DNA of 64,000 nt, taken from contig JADLCT010000048.1 of NCBI GenBank assembly GCA_020847045.1, positions 1 through 64,000 of the forward strand. Reading direction: 5' to 3'. Each line of letters begins with the position of its first letter. Positions within the stretch are counted from its first letter, which is position 1. This DNA comes from Bryobacterales bacterium (GTDB lineage Bacteria; Acidobacteriota; Terriglobia; Bryobacterales; Bryobacteraceae). Positions 44,693-52,621 of the stretch are shown one piece after another. The position numbers were made by a program, and so were the translations under genes. Below the pieces are notes generated by a model, which was not told the origin of the DNA, ran no database searches, and saw only the letters and a program-made list of their open reading frames with translations.

Positions 44693-44884
44693 ATGGACGT
44701 CACCAAAATGCTCGATGAATTACGCCAGGAACGCGAGCAACTGGAGGAAGCCATTATCACGTTGGAGCGTTTGGCCCAAGGGCGCGGAAAGCGCCGTGGA
44801 CGGCCACCGGCCTGGCTGGCCGAAGCGCGTAAACGAGAGGCCAAGGAAAAGGCCAAGTTGGGCCTGGTAAAGACCGCCAATTAA
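44693..44884 (+). CDS. Small coiled-coil protein with AT-hook-like motif
   Basis: The 63-residue protein has an N-terminal heptad-like helix (LDELRQEREQLEEAIITLER) suited to dimerisation, then the basic GRGKRRGRPPAWLAEARKR, whose RGRPP core matches AT-hook minor-groove binding motifs. It is probably a nucleoid-associated or regulatory DNA-binding protein. GAGGAG with a 7-nt gap precedes the ATG. A strong promoter flanked by two copies of a 21-bp dyad suggests tight control, perhaps by its own product. I recall similar short proteins in Acidobacteria, but could not check. Confidence 0.6.
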   Translation: MDVTKMLDELRQEREQLEEAIITLERLAQGRGKRRGRPPAWLAEARKREAKEKAKLGLVKTAN

Positions 44885-44925
44885 CCGGAGTTGGCGCCGC
44901 CCGGCGCACGCTTCGCCCCTCCTCG

Positions 44926-47286
44926 CTAATAAAGGAGGTATTTGGCCCGGCGCTCCAGGAATGCCTTGATCTGGACGCGGTTTCGCTCCTGAATCAGGCG
45001 CGGGTCCACTCCCTTTTGCAGATCCTCCATGTCACGGCGGCTGCCGATGAGCTTGGAGTTGTCCAGAAACCGCAGGCGGTCTGGATACATCCGCTGCAAA
45101 GTGCCCGCGATCTCCAGTCCCAACAAACCTGTGTTCAACTGTTCCCTGTCGGTGATCAGGAAGCGCACGCCTTGCACGGGCATTCCCTCCAGATTGGACG
45201 CCGTGGGTTTGAAAGCCACGGGATAAAACCGCACGCCGGCAATGTGGCGGGCATTGAGCGCGGCGGCAAACGCGGAGCCGTCGATCCAATCGGCGCCCAC
45301 CCATTCAAATGGCGCGTCGGTTCCCCGCCCCACGGTGTAATTGCGCGAGTATTCCAACATCGCCACGGCCGGATAGAGTGTGGCCGCGTTCAAGCCTCGA
45401 ATGTTGGGCGAAAGGTTCACCCACGGCAGTCCGGTTTCGTCGAACCAGTCTCCCCGTTGCCATCCCTGCATCTTCACGACGTTCAGCTTGAACGTCCAGC
45501 CCTTTTCGGCGCGCACCATGGACGCCAGCTCACCCACCGTCATGCCATGACGGATGGGCACGTCCAGACAGCCCACGAAACTCATGAACTCCGGATCCAG
45601 CATGGGGCCCTCGACGCGCACGCCGGTGATGGGATTCGGACGGTCCAGAACGAACAGTGGCATGCCGGCTTTTTGAGCCAGTTCCATCACGTTATAGAGG
45701 GTGCAGGTGTAGGTGTAGAAGCGCGCGCCGATGTCCTGAATGTCGAACACGAGGGCGTCGACGCCATGCAGCATCTCCGAGGTCGGCGTGCGCCGCTCGC
45801 CCTCATAGAGGCTGTAGATGGGCAGTCCGGTGGCCGCGTCGCGCATGCTCTTCACGTTTTCGTGGTCGGCCGTGCCGGCAAAGCCGTGTTCGGGACTGAA
45901 CAGCGTGGTCAACTGGACGCCGGCTTCGATCATGCGGTCCACGTTGCGGCGTCCCGCGCGGTCGATGCCCGTGTGGTTGGTGATGAGGGCGACGTTGCGG
46001 CCGCCCATGCTGGCGAACTGCTGGTCCACCATCACGTCGAGACCCGTCTTCACGGCGCCATTGCGGTTCACCTTGCGCGTCACCGCCGTCATCGCCTCGT
46101 TGTAGCCGGTGAGCAGCACCTCTTGTGCGGTGATGCCCGCGTGGGCCGCCACGATCGTAGCCACGCGGCTGCGCAGAGGCGACAGGTTGATGCCCGCGTG
46201 CGGATGCACGGAGTTGGCCAGCAGGATCACATAGGTTTTGGACCGCGGATCCATCCACATCGAAGTGCCCGTGAAGCCGGTGTGCCCGTAGGAGCCGATG
46301 GGGAACAGTTCGCCGCGGTTTGAAGAGTAGCGGCTGTCGATGTCCCAGCCGAGGCCACGGATTTCCGTGCGGTCCGGCGGCGAGTTGGGCTCGGTGAATT
46401 TGGCGATGGTGGCCTCCTGGAAGATCCGCCGCCCGTTGGGCGCCACGCCGAGCGTCAGCATCATGGTGGCGAACTTGGCGAGATCCCCGGCCGTGGTGAA
46501 CAGTCCGGCATGACCCGCGATGCCGCCCATATAGCGTGCCGTGGGGTCGTGCACCACGCCACGCAACGGCGATGTCTGGCCCTTCAATACCTCGGTGGGA
46601 GCAATGCGCGGGCGCCACTGCTCGGGCGGTTGGAAGCGCGTGGTGGTCATGCCGGCGGGCTCGAACACCTCGGTGCTCACGAAGTCCGCCAGCGTCCGGC
46701 CCGATAACACGCGGACAATCTCGCCGAGGAGAAGGAAGTTGATGTCCGAGTAGAGGAAGCGTTCCCCGGGCCCGGCCACAGGCTGATCCACGAGCGCCTT
46801 GCCGATGCCGGTCTCATAGCCGGACCAGGCAGGCTCCAGGTCCACGTCGGGCCTGAGTCCGGAATAGTGCGTCATCAACTGCCGCACGGTGATGCTGCTC
46901 TTGCCTCCCTGGAAGCCTGGCAAATAGGCCGTCACGGGATCATTCAGCCGCAGGCGCCCCTGCTCGAAAAGCCGCATGATGGCCGAAGTGGTCGCCACCA
47001 CCTTGGTCAGCGATGCCGCGTCGAAGATGGTGTCCATGGTCATCGGCTCGACGGCCGGAACAATGGCCCGGTTGCCGTAGGCGGCGCGATGCAAAAGCCG
47101 CCCCGGATGCCCGGCCCAACAAACGGCGCCGGGAATCTGGTGCGAAGCGATGGCTTCGCCCACCACGCGATCCAGATCGACGGACCCGGCAAAGCGTTCC
47201 TGCGCCTGCTCCTGCCCCTGCGCCTGCGCCTGCGCCGTGCACAGCACCAGCGCCAGCACACTCCCACACCGCCTCACCCCTGATGT
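44926..47286 (-). CDS. Fusion of a class C beta-lactamase-like amidase (AmiE-like) and NamZ (DUF1343)
   Basis: The 787-residue exported protein has a signal peptide ending AQAQAQ. The N-terminal domain (about 35-400) is a serine beta-lactamase-like hydrolase with S93-x-x-K96 (ASLTKV), Y180 in LYSDINF and HTG in GHTGFTGTSMW. The C-terminal domain (about 415-787) is DUF1343/NamZ, with LITNHTGIDRAG, LFSPEHGFAG, FDIQDIGARFYTYT and LDRPNPITG. In Bacillus subtilis the separate proteins AmiE (stem-peptide removal) and NamZ (exo-N-acetylmuramidase) degrade peptidoglycan together. Fusion implies sequential action. It overlaps phhB by a few bases. Confidence 0.85.
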   Translation of the reverse strand, partial: TSGVRRCGSVLALVLCTAQAQAQGQEQAQERFAGSVDLDRVVGEAIASHQIPGAVCWAGHPGRLLHRAAYGNRAIVPAVEPMTMDTIFDAASLTKVVATTSAIMRLFEQGRLRLNDPVTAYLPGFQGGKSSITVRQLMTHYSGLRPDVDLEPAWSGYETGIGKALVDQPVAGPGERFLYSDINFLLLGEIVRVLSGRTLADFVSTEVFEPAGMTTTRFQPPEQWRPRIAPTEVLKGQTSPLRGVVHDPTARYMGGIAGHAGLFTTAGDLAKFATMMLTLGVAPNGRRIFQEATIAKFTEPNSPPDRTEIRGLGWDIDSRYSSNRGELFPIGSYGHTGFTGTSMWMDPRSKTYVILLANSVHPHAGINLSPLRSRVATIVAAHAGITAQEVLLTGYNEAMTAVTRKVNRNGAVKTGLDVMVDQQFASMGGRNVALITNHTGIDRAGRRNVDRMIEAGVQLTTLFSPEHGFAGTADHENVKSMRDAATGLPIYSLYEGERRTPTSEMLHGVDALVFDIQDIGARFYTYTCTLYNVMELAQKAGMPLFVLDRPNPITGVRVEGPMLDPEFMSFVGCLDVPIRHGMTVGELASMVRAEKGWTFKLNVVKMQGWQRGDWFDETGLPWVNLSPNIRGLNAATLYPAVAMLEYSRNYTVGRGTDAPFEWVGADWIDGSAFAAALNARHIAGVRFYPVAFKPTASNLEGMPVQGVRFLITDREQLNTGLLGLEIAGTLQRMYPDRLRFLDNSKLIGSRRDMEDLQKGVDPRLIQERNRVQIKAFLERRAKYLLY

Positions 47287-47588
47287 CATGCGAGCATTTT
47301 CCTTGCGATCTTCTCCAGTTTCCCGGCCAGTTCCACGTCCAGCACCGTCACGCCGCCCGCATCGTGCGTCGACAGGTCCACCGTCACCTGGCTATACACG
47401 TTCGTCCATTCCGGATGATGGTTCATCACCTGAATCACGATGGCCGCGGTGGCCATGAAGCCGAAGGCATGGACGAAATCGGCGAACCGGTAGGTCCTAT
47501 GCAGCTTTCCGGCCAGATATGACCAGCCGGGGAGCTCGGCAAGCGCCTCTTCAATCTCGTCTGGTTGTAAAAGCGTGGGTCTGTCCAT
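47286..47588 (-). CDS. phhB: 4a-hydroxytetrahydrobiopterin dehydratase (PCD)
   Basis: The 100-residue protein is a pterin-4a-carbinolamine dehydratase, which dehydrates the oxidised pterin cofactor after aromatic amino acid hydroxylation. Motifs are LPGWSYLAGKLHRTYRFADF, the active-site pair in VIQVMNHHPEWTNVYSQVTV and LSTHDAGGVT. No phenylalanine hydroxylase is nearby, as is common for stand-alone PCDs. It is upstream of and overlaps the AmiE-NamZ-like gene. An AGGAA sequence precedes the ATG. Confidence 0.9.
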   Translation of the reverse strand: MDRPTLLQPDEIEEALAELPGWSYLAGKLHRTYRFADFVHAFGFMATAAIVIQVMNHHPEWTNVYSQVTVDLSTHDAGGVTVLDVELAGKLEKIARKMLA

Positions 47589-47659
47589 CGAACTATTCCT
47601 AAATCACGCGGAACGCGCGCCCGTCCTGGCTCAGCCAGCACGAAAATTTTCAAAATTGT

Positions 47660-48301
47660 TTATGCCTCGCCGGTCAGCGGCACCAGCGCCCCCGACATAT
47701 CCCGTCCGGCGGGCGACGCCATCCATAACAAAAGAGAGGCAATATGTTCCGGCTTCACCCATCGCGCCGGATCGGCGTCGGGCATGGCCGCCCGGTTGGC
47801 CGGGGTGTCGATGGTCGAAGGCAGCACGGCATTCACCGTAATGCCCGTGCCGGACAACTCGGCTGCGGCGCACTGCACCAGGGCGTGCAGCGCGGCCTTG
47901 GACACGGCGTACGGCGTCAGCCCGGGGCTCGCCTCCAACCCCGCCTTGGAGCCCATCACCACGATGGTGCCGCCCCCGTTGGCCGTGAGCGCCTCCAGTG
48001 ATGCGCGCATGACATAAAGCGCGGATTGAAAGTTGAGCATCCACATTCTGGACCAGGCCGCGTCATCGGCCTCGGCCATGGAGCCGAGCGTGAAGCCTCC
48101 CACCAGATGAATCACGGCATCCAGACCGCCCAGCTTCGCCACCGCGGCGTGCACCGCCGCACGCGCCGTTTCCGCCTGGCTCAGGTCGGCGCCGGAACCG
48201 CGGTCAAGCCCGGCCACCTGCCATCCGGCACCGGCGAACGCCTTGCTGACCACCGCTCCCAAACCACCCGATGCACCCGTTATGATCGCTCGCTGGCTCA
48301 T
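47660..48301 (-). CDS. Short-chain dehydrogenase/reductase
   Basis: The 213-residue protein is a classical SDR with the NAD(P)-binding TGASGGLGAVV near the start, NFQSALYVMRAS, the catalytic S in GSKAGLEAS, and Y-x-x-x-K in YAVSKAALH. The usual NNAG motif is replaced by HLVGGFT. D at the end of strand beta2 (GLDRGSG) suggests NAD preference. The ATG at 48301 is used, with TACACT 6 nt upstream; an earlier in-frame ATG at 48352 is upstream of that promoter. Substrate unknown. Confidence 0.85.
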   Translation of the reverse strand: MSQRAIITGASGGLGAVVSKAFAGAGWQVAGLDRGSGADLSQAETARAAVHAAVAKLGGLDAVIHLVGGFTLGSMAEADDAAWSRMWMLNFQSALYVMRASLEALTANGGGTIVVMGSKAGLEASPGLTPYAVSKAALHALVQCAAAELSGTGITVNAVLPSTIDTPANRAAMPDADPARWVKPEHIASLLLWMASPAGRDMSGALVPLTGEA

Positions 48302-48307
48302 GTAGGT

Positions 48308-48313
48308 AGTGTA
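48308..48313 (-). promoter_or_regulatory. -10 box for a leaderless mRNA, SDR gene
   Basis: TACACT on the minus strand exactly 6 nt before the ATG at 48301; no Shine-Dalgarno. Confidence 0.45.
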
Positions 48314-48377
48314 TCCGCATACGCGAACAGACCGGCGAACCGAGGCCCACATCCGCTGCGCGGGACGCCACCCGCGA

Positions 48378-48383
48378 TATGCT
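48378..48383 (+). promoter_or_regulatory. -10 box for a leaderless mRNA, MEMO gene
   Basis: TATGCT lies 8 nt before the ATG at 48392; no Shine-Dalgarno. Confidence 0.4.
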
Positions 48384-48391
48384 GGTCATTC

Positions 48392-49711
48392 ATGCCCAAT
48401 TCCCTGCCTCGCCTGCGAATGGACCTGGACTTCATGCCGAGCCCCGATCCCGAGCGGCCAGGTCTGCTCATTCGCGATCCCTTTCAATACTCCGACGTAA
48501 TGCTGATCGTGCCTCCGCCGATGGTGCCTCTGCTGGAAATGTTCGACGGCCAGACCACTACGAACGACCTGCGCGAAATGTTGATGCGCATGTCGGGAGA
48601 CCCCAACGTCGATGCGCTCGAAAAGAGCTTCCTCGATACGCTGAGCCTGTCGGGCTTCCTGCAGGACGAGGTGTTTGAGAGCAAGCGCGAGGCGCGGCAC
48701 AAGGCTTTCGCCGAAGCCACCGTGCGCGTGGCTTCGCACGCCGGCACGGCCTACCCGGCCACCAAGGAAGAGGCGCAGTCCGTCTTCTCCGAATACATGC
48801 GCGGCGACGAACCTTACGCCGAGGGCAACCTGGTGGCCATCGCCGCGCCGCACGTCAGTCCGTTCGGCGGCGTGGACTGCTACCGCGCCGCCTATCGCGC
48901 CCTGCGTCCCGAGCATCGCGAACGCACCTTCGTCATTCTGGGCACCTCGCATTACGGCGAACCAAACCGCTTCGGCCTTACGCGCAAGAATTTCATCACG
49001 CCGTTCGGCGAGGCCGTCACCGATACGGCGCTGGTGGATGAGCTGGCCACCGCCGCGCCCGGCGCCATCGAGATGGAGGACTATTGCCACGCCACCGAAC
49101 ACAGCATCGAGTTCCAGGTGGCGTTTCTGCAACACACCCTCGATGGTCCGGGCCGCACCAGCTCGCTGCTGGCAGCCGACGGCCGTCCGATGATGACGGG
49201 TGGACTGCTCGGTCCCGATGGCAGGCCCGTGACGGCCAGTTCGCGCGGCCACCAGGTGAAGATCCTGCCCATTCTCTGCGGCGCCTACGCGCACAGCATC
49301 TATGAAGGAGGCCTGCCAGAGAACGACGAGCACGTTGCGCGCTTCCTCGGCGCGCTGGGTGAGATGGCGGCCCGGCGCTCGCGCGACCTTGTATTCATAC
49401 TCGGCGTGGACATGGCCCACATGGGCGTGCGCTACGGCGACCAGATCACTGCCGTCACCGGCGGCGAGGAGATGCAGGAGGTGGAGCAGCGCGACCAGGC
49501 CCGCATTGCCGCGTTGAATGCCGGTGACGCGCCTGCCTTCTGGGAACTGGTGCAGCAGAATCAGGACGACCTGAAATGGTGCGGCGCCTCGCCCTTGTAC
49601 ACCTTCGCCAAGGCCGTGCCCCAGGCGCGCGGCGTCCTGCGCCGTTACGGCCAGTGGAACATCGACGAAGCCAGCGTGGTCAGTTTCGCCGGCATGACGT
49701 TCACGGCCTGA
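48392..49711 (+). CDS. amrB: MEMO family protein (AmmeMemoRadiSam system protein B) with PqqD-like N-terminal domain
   Basis: The 439-residue protein has an N-terminal winged-helix-like domain (about 10-95: PGLLIRDPFQYSDVMLIVPP, LLEMFDGQTTTNDLREML, LDTLSLSGFLQDE) of the PqqD type. A MEMO domain follows from about 140 to the end. MEMO motifs are AIAAPHVSPFGGVDCYRAAY, FVILGTSHYGE, DYCHATEHSIEFQVAFLQH and KILPILCGAY. Bacterial MEMO proteins are often encoded with an AMMECR1 protein and a radical SAM enzyme; neither is here. The role is unknown. The ATG at 48392 is set by the -10 box and the domain limit. Confidence 0.82.
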   Translation: MPNSLPRLRMDLDFMPSPDPERPGLLIRDPFQYSDVMLIVPPPMVPLLEMFDGQTTTNDLREMLMRMSGDPNVDALEKSFLDTLSLSGFLQDEVFESKREARHKAFAEATVRVASHAGTAYPATKEEAQSVFSEYMRGDEPYAEGNLVAIAAPHVSPFGGVDCYRAAYRALRPEHRERTFVILGTSHYGEPNRFGLTRKNFITPFGEAVTDTALVDELATAAPGAIEMEDYCHATEHSIEFQVAFLQHTLDGPGRTSSLLAADGRPMMTGGLLGPDGRPVTASSRGHQVKILPILCGAYAHSIYEGGLPENDEHVARFLGALGEMAARRSRDLVFILGVDMAHMGVRYGDQITAVTGGEEMQEVEQRDQARIAALNAGDAPAFWELVQQNQDDLKWCGASPLYTFAKAVPQARGVLRRYGQWNIDEASVVSFAGMTFTA

Positions 49712-49801
49712 CGTGTACCGGCGGCGCGCAGCCACGCCGTTCCGCCCGTGGCGCGGACTCTGTTACCCTCGTTGGTTGATCCCCTCGCGGAGGTATCCAT
49801 C

Positions 49802-50587
49802 CTGAAGGTTTGCGTCCTGGCCACCAGCAGTTCGGGCAACTGCACGTTCATCGGAACGGGCTCGACGCGCATCCTGATCGACGCCGGGCTGAGCGCGCGC
49901 GAAACGGCCACGCGCCTGGAAGCCATCGGCGAACGGCTGGACTCGATTGACGCCATCGTCATCACGCACGAACACAGCGATCACATCTGCGGACTGCCCG
50001 TGCTGCTGAAAAAGCTCGGCGCGCCGGTGTACATCAGCGAACTCACCGCCCGCCAGATCGACTGGAGCGAAGCCGAATCCAAACGCCGCGGCCCGGCCAC
50101 CGTGCGCACGTTCCCGGCCGGCGCGGGCTTCGCCATCGGCGAATTCCACGTGCAGAGCTTCTCCATCCCCCACGACGCCGTGGACGCCTGCGGCTTCACC
50201 GTGGCCTCGGCGGCGGTGAAGGTCGGCCTGGCCATGGACCTCGGCTACGTACCGGAAAATGTCCGGCACCAACTGGACGGCTGCGAACTGGTGGTGCTCG
50301 AATCCAACCACGATCTGGAAATGTTGAAGGTCGGCCCTTATCCCTGGCCGCTGAAACAGCGCGTCATGGGCCGGCGCGGCCACCTCTCCAACGACACCGC
50401 CGCCGAATATCTGCTGGAGTCCTTCGACGCCCGCACCGGCGCGCTCATGCTGGGCCACTTGAGCGAGCAGAACAACCATCCCGAAATCGCCCGCATGGCC
50501 GCGCAGTCCGTCCTGGACCGGCGGGCCCTGCGCACCCGGCTCACGGTCATCGAGCCACGCAAACAAAGCGAGGTCTTTACGTTTTAA
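49802..50587 (+). CDS. MBL-fold metallohydrolase, YycJ/WalJ type
   Basis: The protein belongs to the metallo-beta-lactamase fold with the metal motif ITHEHSDHICGL, later histidines SIPHDAVDACGF and GHLSEQNNHPE. The start of the family domain (KVCVLATSSSGNCTFIG) falls at a CTG codon at 49802, preceded by GGAGG (49789-49793) with an 8-nt gap. There is no ATG, GTG or TTG in that place, so I call CTG as the start, with ATC at 49799 as an alternative. WalJ-like proteins are phosphodiesterase/exonuclease-like enzymes tied to cell-wall control or repair. purB begins 2 bp later. Confidence 0.83.
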   Translation: MKVCVLATSSSGNCTFIGTGSTRILIDAGLSARETATRLEAIGERLDSIDAIVITHEHSDHICGLPVLLKKLGAPVYISELTARQIDWSEAESKRRGPATVRTFPAGAGFAIGEFHVQSFSIPHDAVDACGFTVASAAVKVGLAMDLGYVPENVRHQLDGCELVVLESNHDLEMLKVGPYPWPLKQRVMGRRGHLSNDTAAEYLLESFDARTGALMLGHLSEQNNHPEIARMAAQSVLDRRALRTRLTVIEPRKQSEVFTF

Positions 50588-50589
50588 AC

Positions 50590-51912
50590 ATGATAGCCCG
50601 ATATACGCGCGCGGCCATGGGCCGCATCTGGAGCGACGAGAACAAGTATGCCGCCTGGCTCGAAGTGGAGCTGGCCGCCTCGGAGGCCCTGGCCGAAACC
50701 GGCGAAGTGCCCGCCGAGGATGCCCGCAAGCTGCGCGCCCACGCCGCTTTTGACGTGGACCGCATCTTTGCCATCGAACGCGAGGTGCGCCACGACGTCA
50801 TCGCCTTCACCACCGCCGTGGCCGAGAAGATGGCCGCCGCCGGCGCTGGCGAATCCAGCCGCTGGCTGCACTACGGCCTCACTTCAAACGACGTGGTCGA
50901 CACGGCCCAGGCCCTGCAACTGAAGCAGGCCGCCGGGCTGCTACTGGAAGGCGTGGACCGTCTGCTGGCCACGCTGCGGGCACGCGCCCAGGAGTTCCGC
51001 CACACGCCGCAAATCGGCCGTACGCACGGTATTCAGGCCGAGCCCATTACCTTCGGCTTGAAAATCGCCCTGTGGTGGGACGAACTCCGGCGCAACCGCA
51101 AGCGCCTGGCCGATGCGGCCGAGGATCTTCGGGTCGGCAAAATGTCGGGCGCCGTGGGCACCTTCGGCCATATCTCGCCCAAGGCCGAGGAGCGCATCTG
51201 TGAAAAGCTCGGCCTGCGTCCGGCGGCCATCACGTCGCAGGTGGTGGCGCGCGACCGGCACGCCGCCTTCGTCAGCGCGCTGGCGCTGGTTACGGCCACG
51301 CTCGAAAAGATCGCCCTCGAAGTCCGCCACCTCCAACGCACCGAGGTCCGCGAGGCCGAGGAACCCTTCTCGGTGGGGCAAAAAGGCAGTTCCGCCATGC
51401 CGCACAAGAAGAACCCGGTGGTGTGCGAACAGATCTGCGGACTGGCCCGCGTGGTCCGCTCCAACGTCCAGGCGGCGTTCGAGAACATCGCCCTGTGGCA
51501 CGAACGCGACATCTCGCACAGCTCGGTGGAGCGCGTGATTCTGCCCGATTCCACCATCCTCGCCGATTATCTGCTCGACAAAACCAACTGGCTCGTGGCC
51601 GGCATGCGCGTCCACCCCGGCCGTATGCGCCGCAACCTCGAACTGACGCGCGGACTGGTCTTCAGCGGCCAGCTTCTGCTCGACCTCGCCTCGGCCGGCA
51701 TGCTCCGCGAGACCGCATATAAGGTGGTGCAGGCCGAGGCCATGCGCGCCTGGGAGAACGAAGGCGATTTCCGCGCCGCCATCGATTCCCACCCTGAGGT
51801 GACGGCTTTGCTCAAGCCCGAAGCCATTGCCCGCGCCTTCTCGCTGGAACGCCAGCTTGGCCACGTCGACGCCATTTTTGAACGCGTCTTCGCACAGCAG
51901 GACATCCCATGA
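50590..51912 (+). CDS. purB: Adenylosuccinate lyase
   Basis: PurB removes fumarate from SAICAR and adenylosuccinate in purine synthesis. The 440-residue protein has YTRAAMGRIWSDENKYAAWLE at the start, YGLTSNDVVDTAQALQL with a catalytic histidine region upstream, RTHGIQAEPITFG and the fumarase/aspartase signature GSSAMPHKKNPVVCEQI. Length and motifs are normal. It follows the MBL hydrolase by 2 bp and overlaps the methyltransferase by 4 bp (ATGA), forming a three-gene operon. Confidence 0.95.
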   Translation: MIARYTRAAMGRIWSDENKYAAWLEVELAASEALAETGEVPAEDARKLRAHAAFDVDRIFAIEREVRHDVIAFTTAVAEKMAAAGAGESSRWLHYGLTSNDVVDTAQALQLKQAAGLLLEGVDRLLATLRARAQEFRHTPQIGRTHGIQAEPITFGLKIALWWDELRRNRKRLADAAEDLRVGKMSGAVGTFGHISPKAEERICEKLGLRPAAITSQVVARDRHAAFVSALALVTATLEKIALEVRHLQRTEVREAEEPFSVGQKGSSAMPHKKNPVVCEQICGLARVVRSNVQAAFENIALWHERDISHSSVERVILPDSTILADYLLDKTNWLVAGMRVHPGRMRRNLELTRGLVFSGQLLLDLASAGMLRETAYKVVQAEAMRAWENEGDFRAAIDSHPEVTALLKPEAIARAFSLERQLGHVDAIFERVFAQQDIP

Positions 51913-52532
51913 TTCTCAACCCCGGCATCGAAGCCTACATCCATTCGCTGCTTCCTCCGCGCGACGAGGTGCTCGCCGAAATGGAGGCCTACGCCGCCGA
52001 GCACAAGGTTCCCATCATCGGACCGGCCGTGGCCACCATGCTCGCCGCTCTCGTCCGTCTCACCGGCGCACGCCGCATCTTCGAGCTGGGCTCGGCCATC
52101 GGCTACTCCACCATCTGGCTGGCCCGGGCTGCCGGCGAAGGCGCCGAGGTGCACTACTCCGACGGCAGTCCGGAGAACGCGGCGCGGGCCTTTGCCTACT
52201 TCCGCCGCGCCGGCGTCGATGGTCGCATCACGATCCATACTGGCGACGCGCTGACCGCCCTGGCGGCCACAAAAGGTGAATTTGACTTCATTTTTAATGA
52301 TGTGGACAAGCATGGTTACCCGGCCGTACTGGAGGCCGCTCCCGCCCGGCTGAGGGTAGGAGGACTATTCCTTACCGACAATACCCTGTGGCACGGCAAG
52401 GTGTTAGACCCCCAAAACGACGATGATCGCGGAGTAGTGGATTTTAACCGTAACATATTCTTACGGAAAGATTTAGACACCTGGATGAGCCCCCTGCGGG
52501 ACGGTGTTGCCGTAGCCCGGAAGCGGTACTAG
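51909..52532 (+). CDS. O-methyltransferase, class I SAM-dependent
   Basis: The 207-residue protein is of the catechol/caffeoyl-CoA O-methyltransferase type: IIGPAVATMLAALVRLTGARRIFELGSAIGYSTIWLA region with the glycine-rich SAM site (ELGSAIGYST), GDALTALAATKGEFDFIF and NDVDKHGYP, then the metal-site segment LFLTDNTLWHGKVLDP. It probably methylates a catechol-type hydroxyl; substrate unknown. The last 250 bp have more A/T third positions than the rest. It overlaps purB (ATGA). Confidence 0.85.
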   Translation: MILNPGIEAYIHSLLPPRDEVLAEMEAYAAEHKVPIIGPAVATMLAALVRLTGARRIFELGSAIGYSTIWLARAAGEGAEVHYSDGSPENAARAFAYFRRAGVDGRITIHTGDALTALAATKGEFDFIFNDVDKHGYPAVLEAAPARLRVGGLFLTDNTLWHGKVLDPQNDDDRGVVDFNRNIFLRKDLDTWMSPLRDGVAVARKRY

Positions 52533-52581
52533 TCCCTGGCTAAGGTGAATGATAAACATGGCTAATGCATACATTCACCTC

Positions 52582-52609
52582 TTGTTTTCAGCGGCACTTC
52601 GGGTACACT
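52582..52609 (+). promoter_or_regulatory. Promoter of the receiver-domain gene
   Basis: TTGTTT (52582-52587), 16-nt spacer, TACACT (52604-52609). Transcription would start only about 5 nt before the ATG at 52622. Confidence 0.5.
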
Positions 52610-52621
52610 GGCAGTAGACTT

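Noticed and set aside
47160..47280. Gln/Ala codon repeat near the start of the AmiE-NamZ-like gene as a phase-variable tract
   Set aside because: Short imperfect hexamer-like repeats within a signal peptide; too degenerate to suggest slippage.
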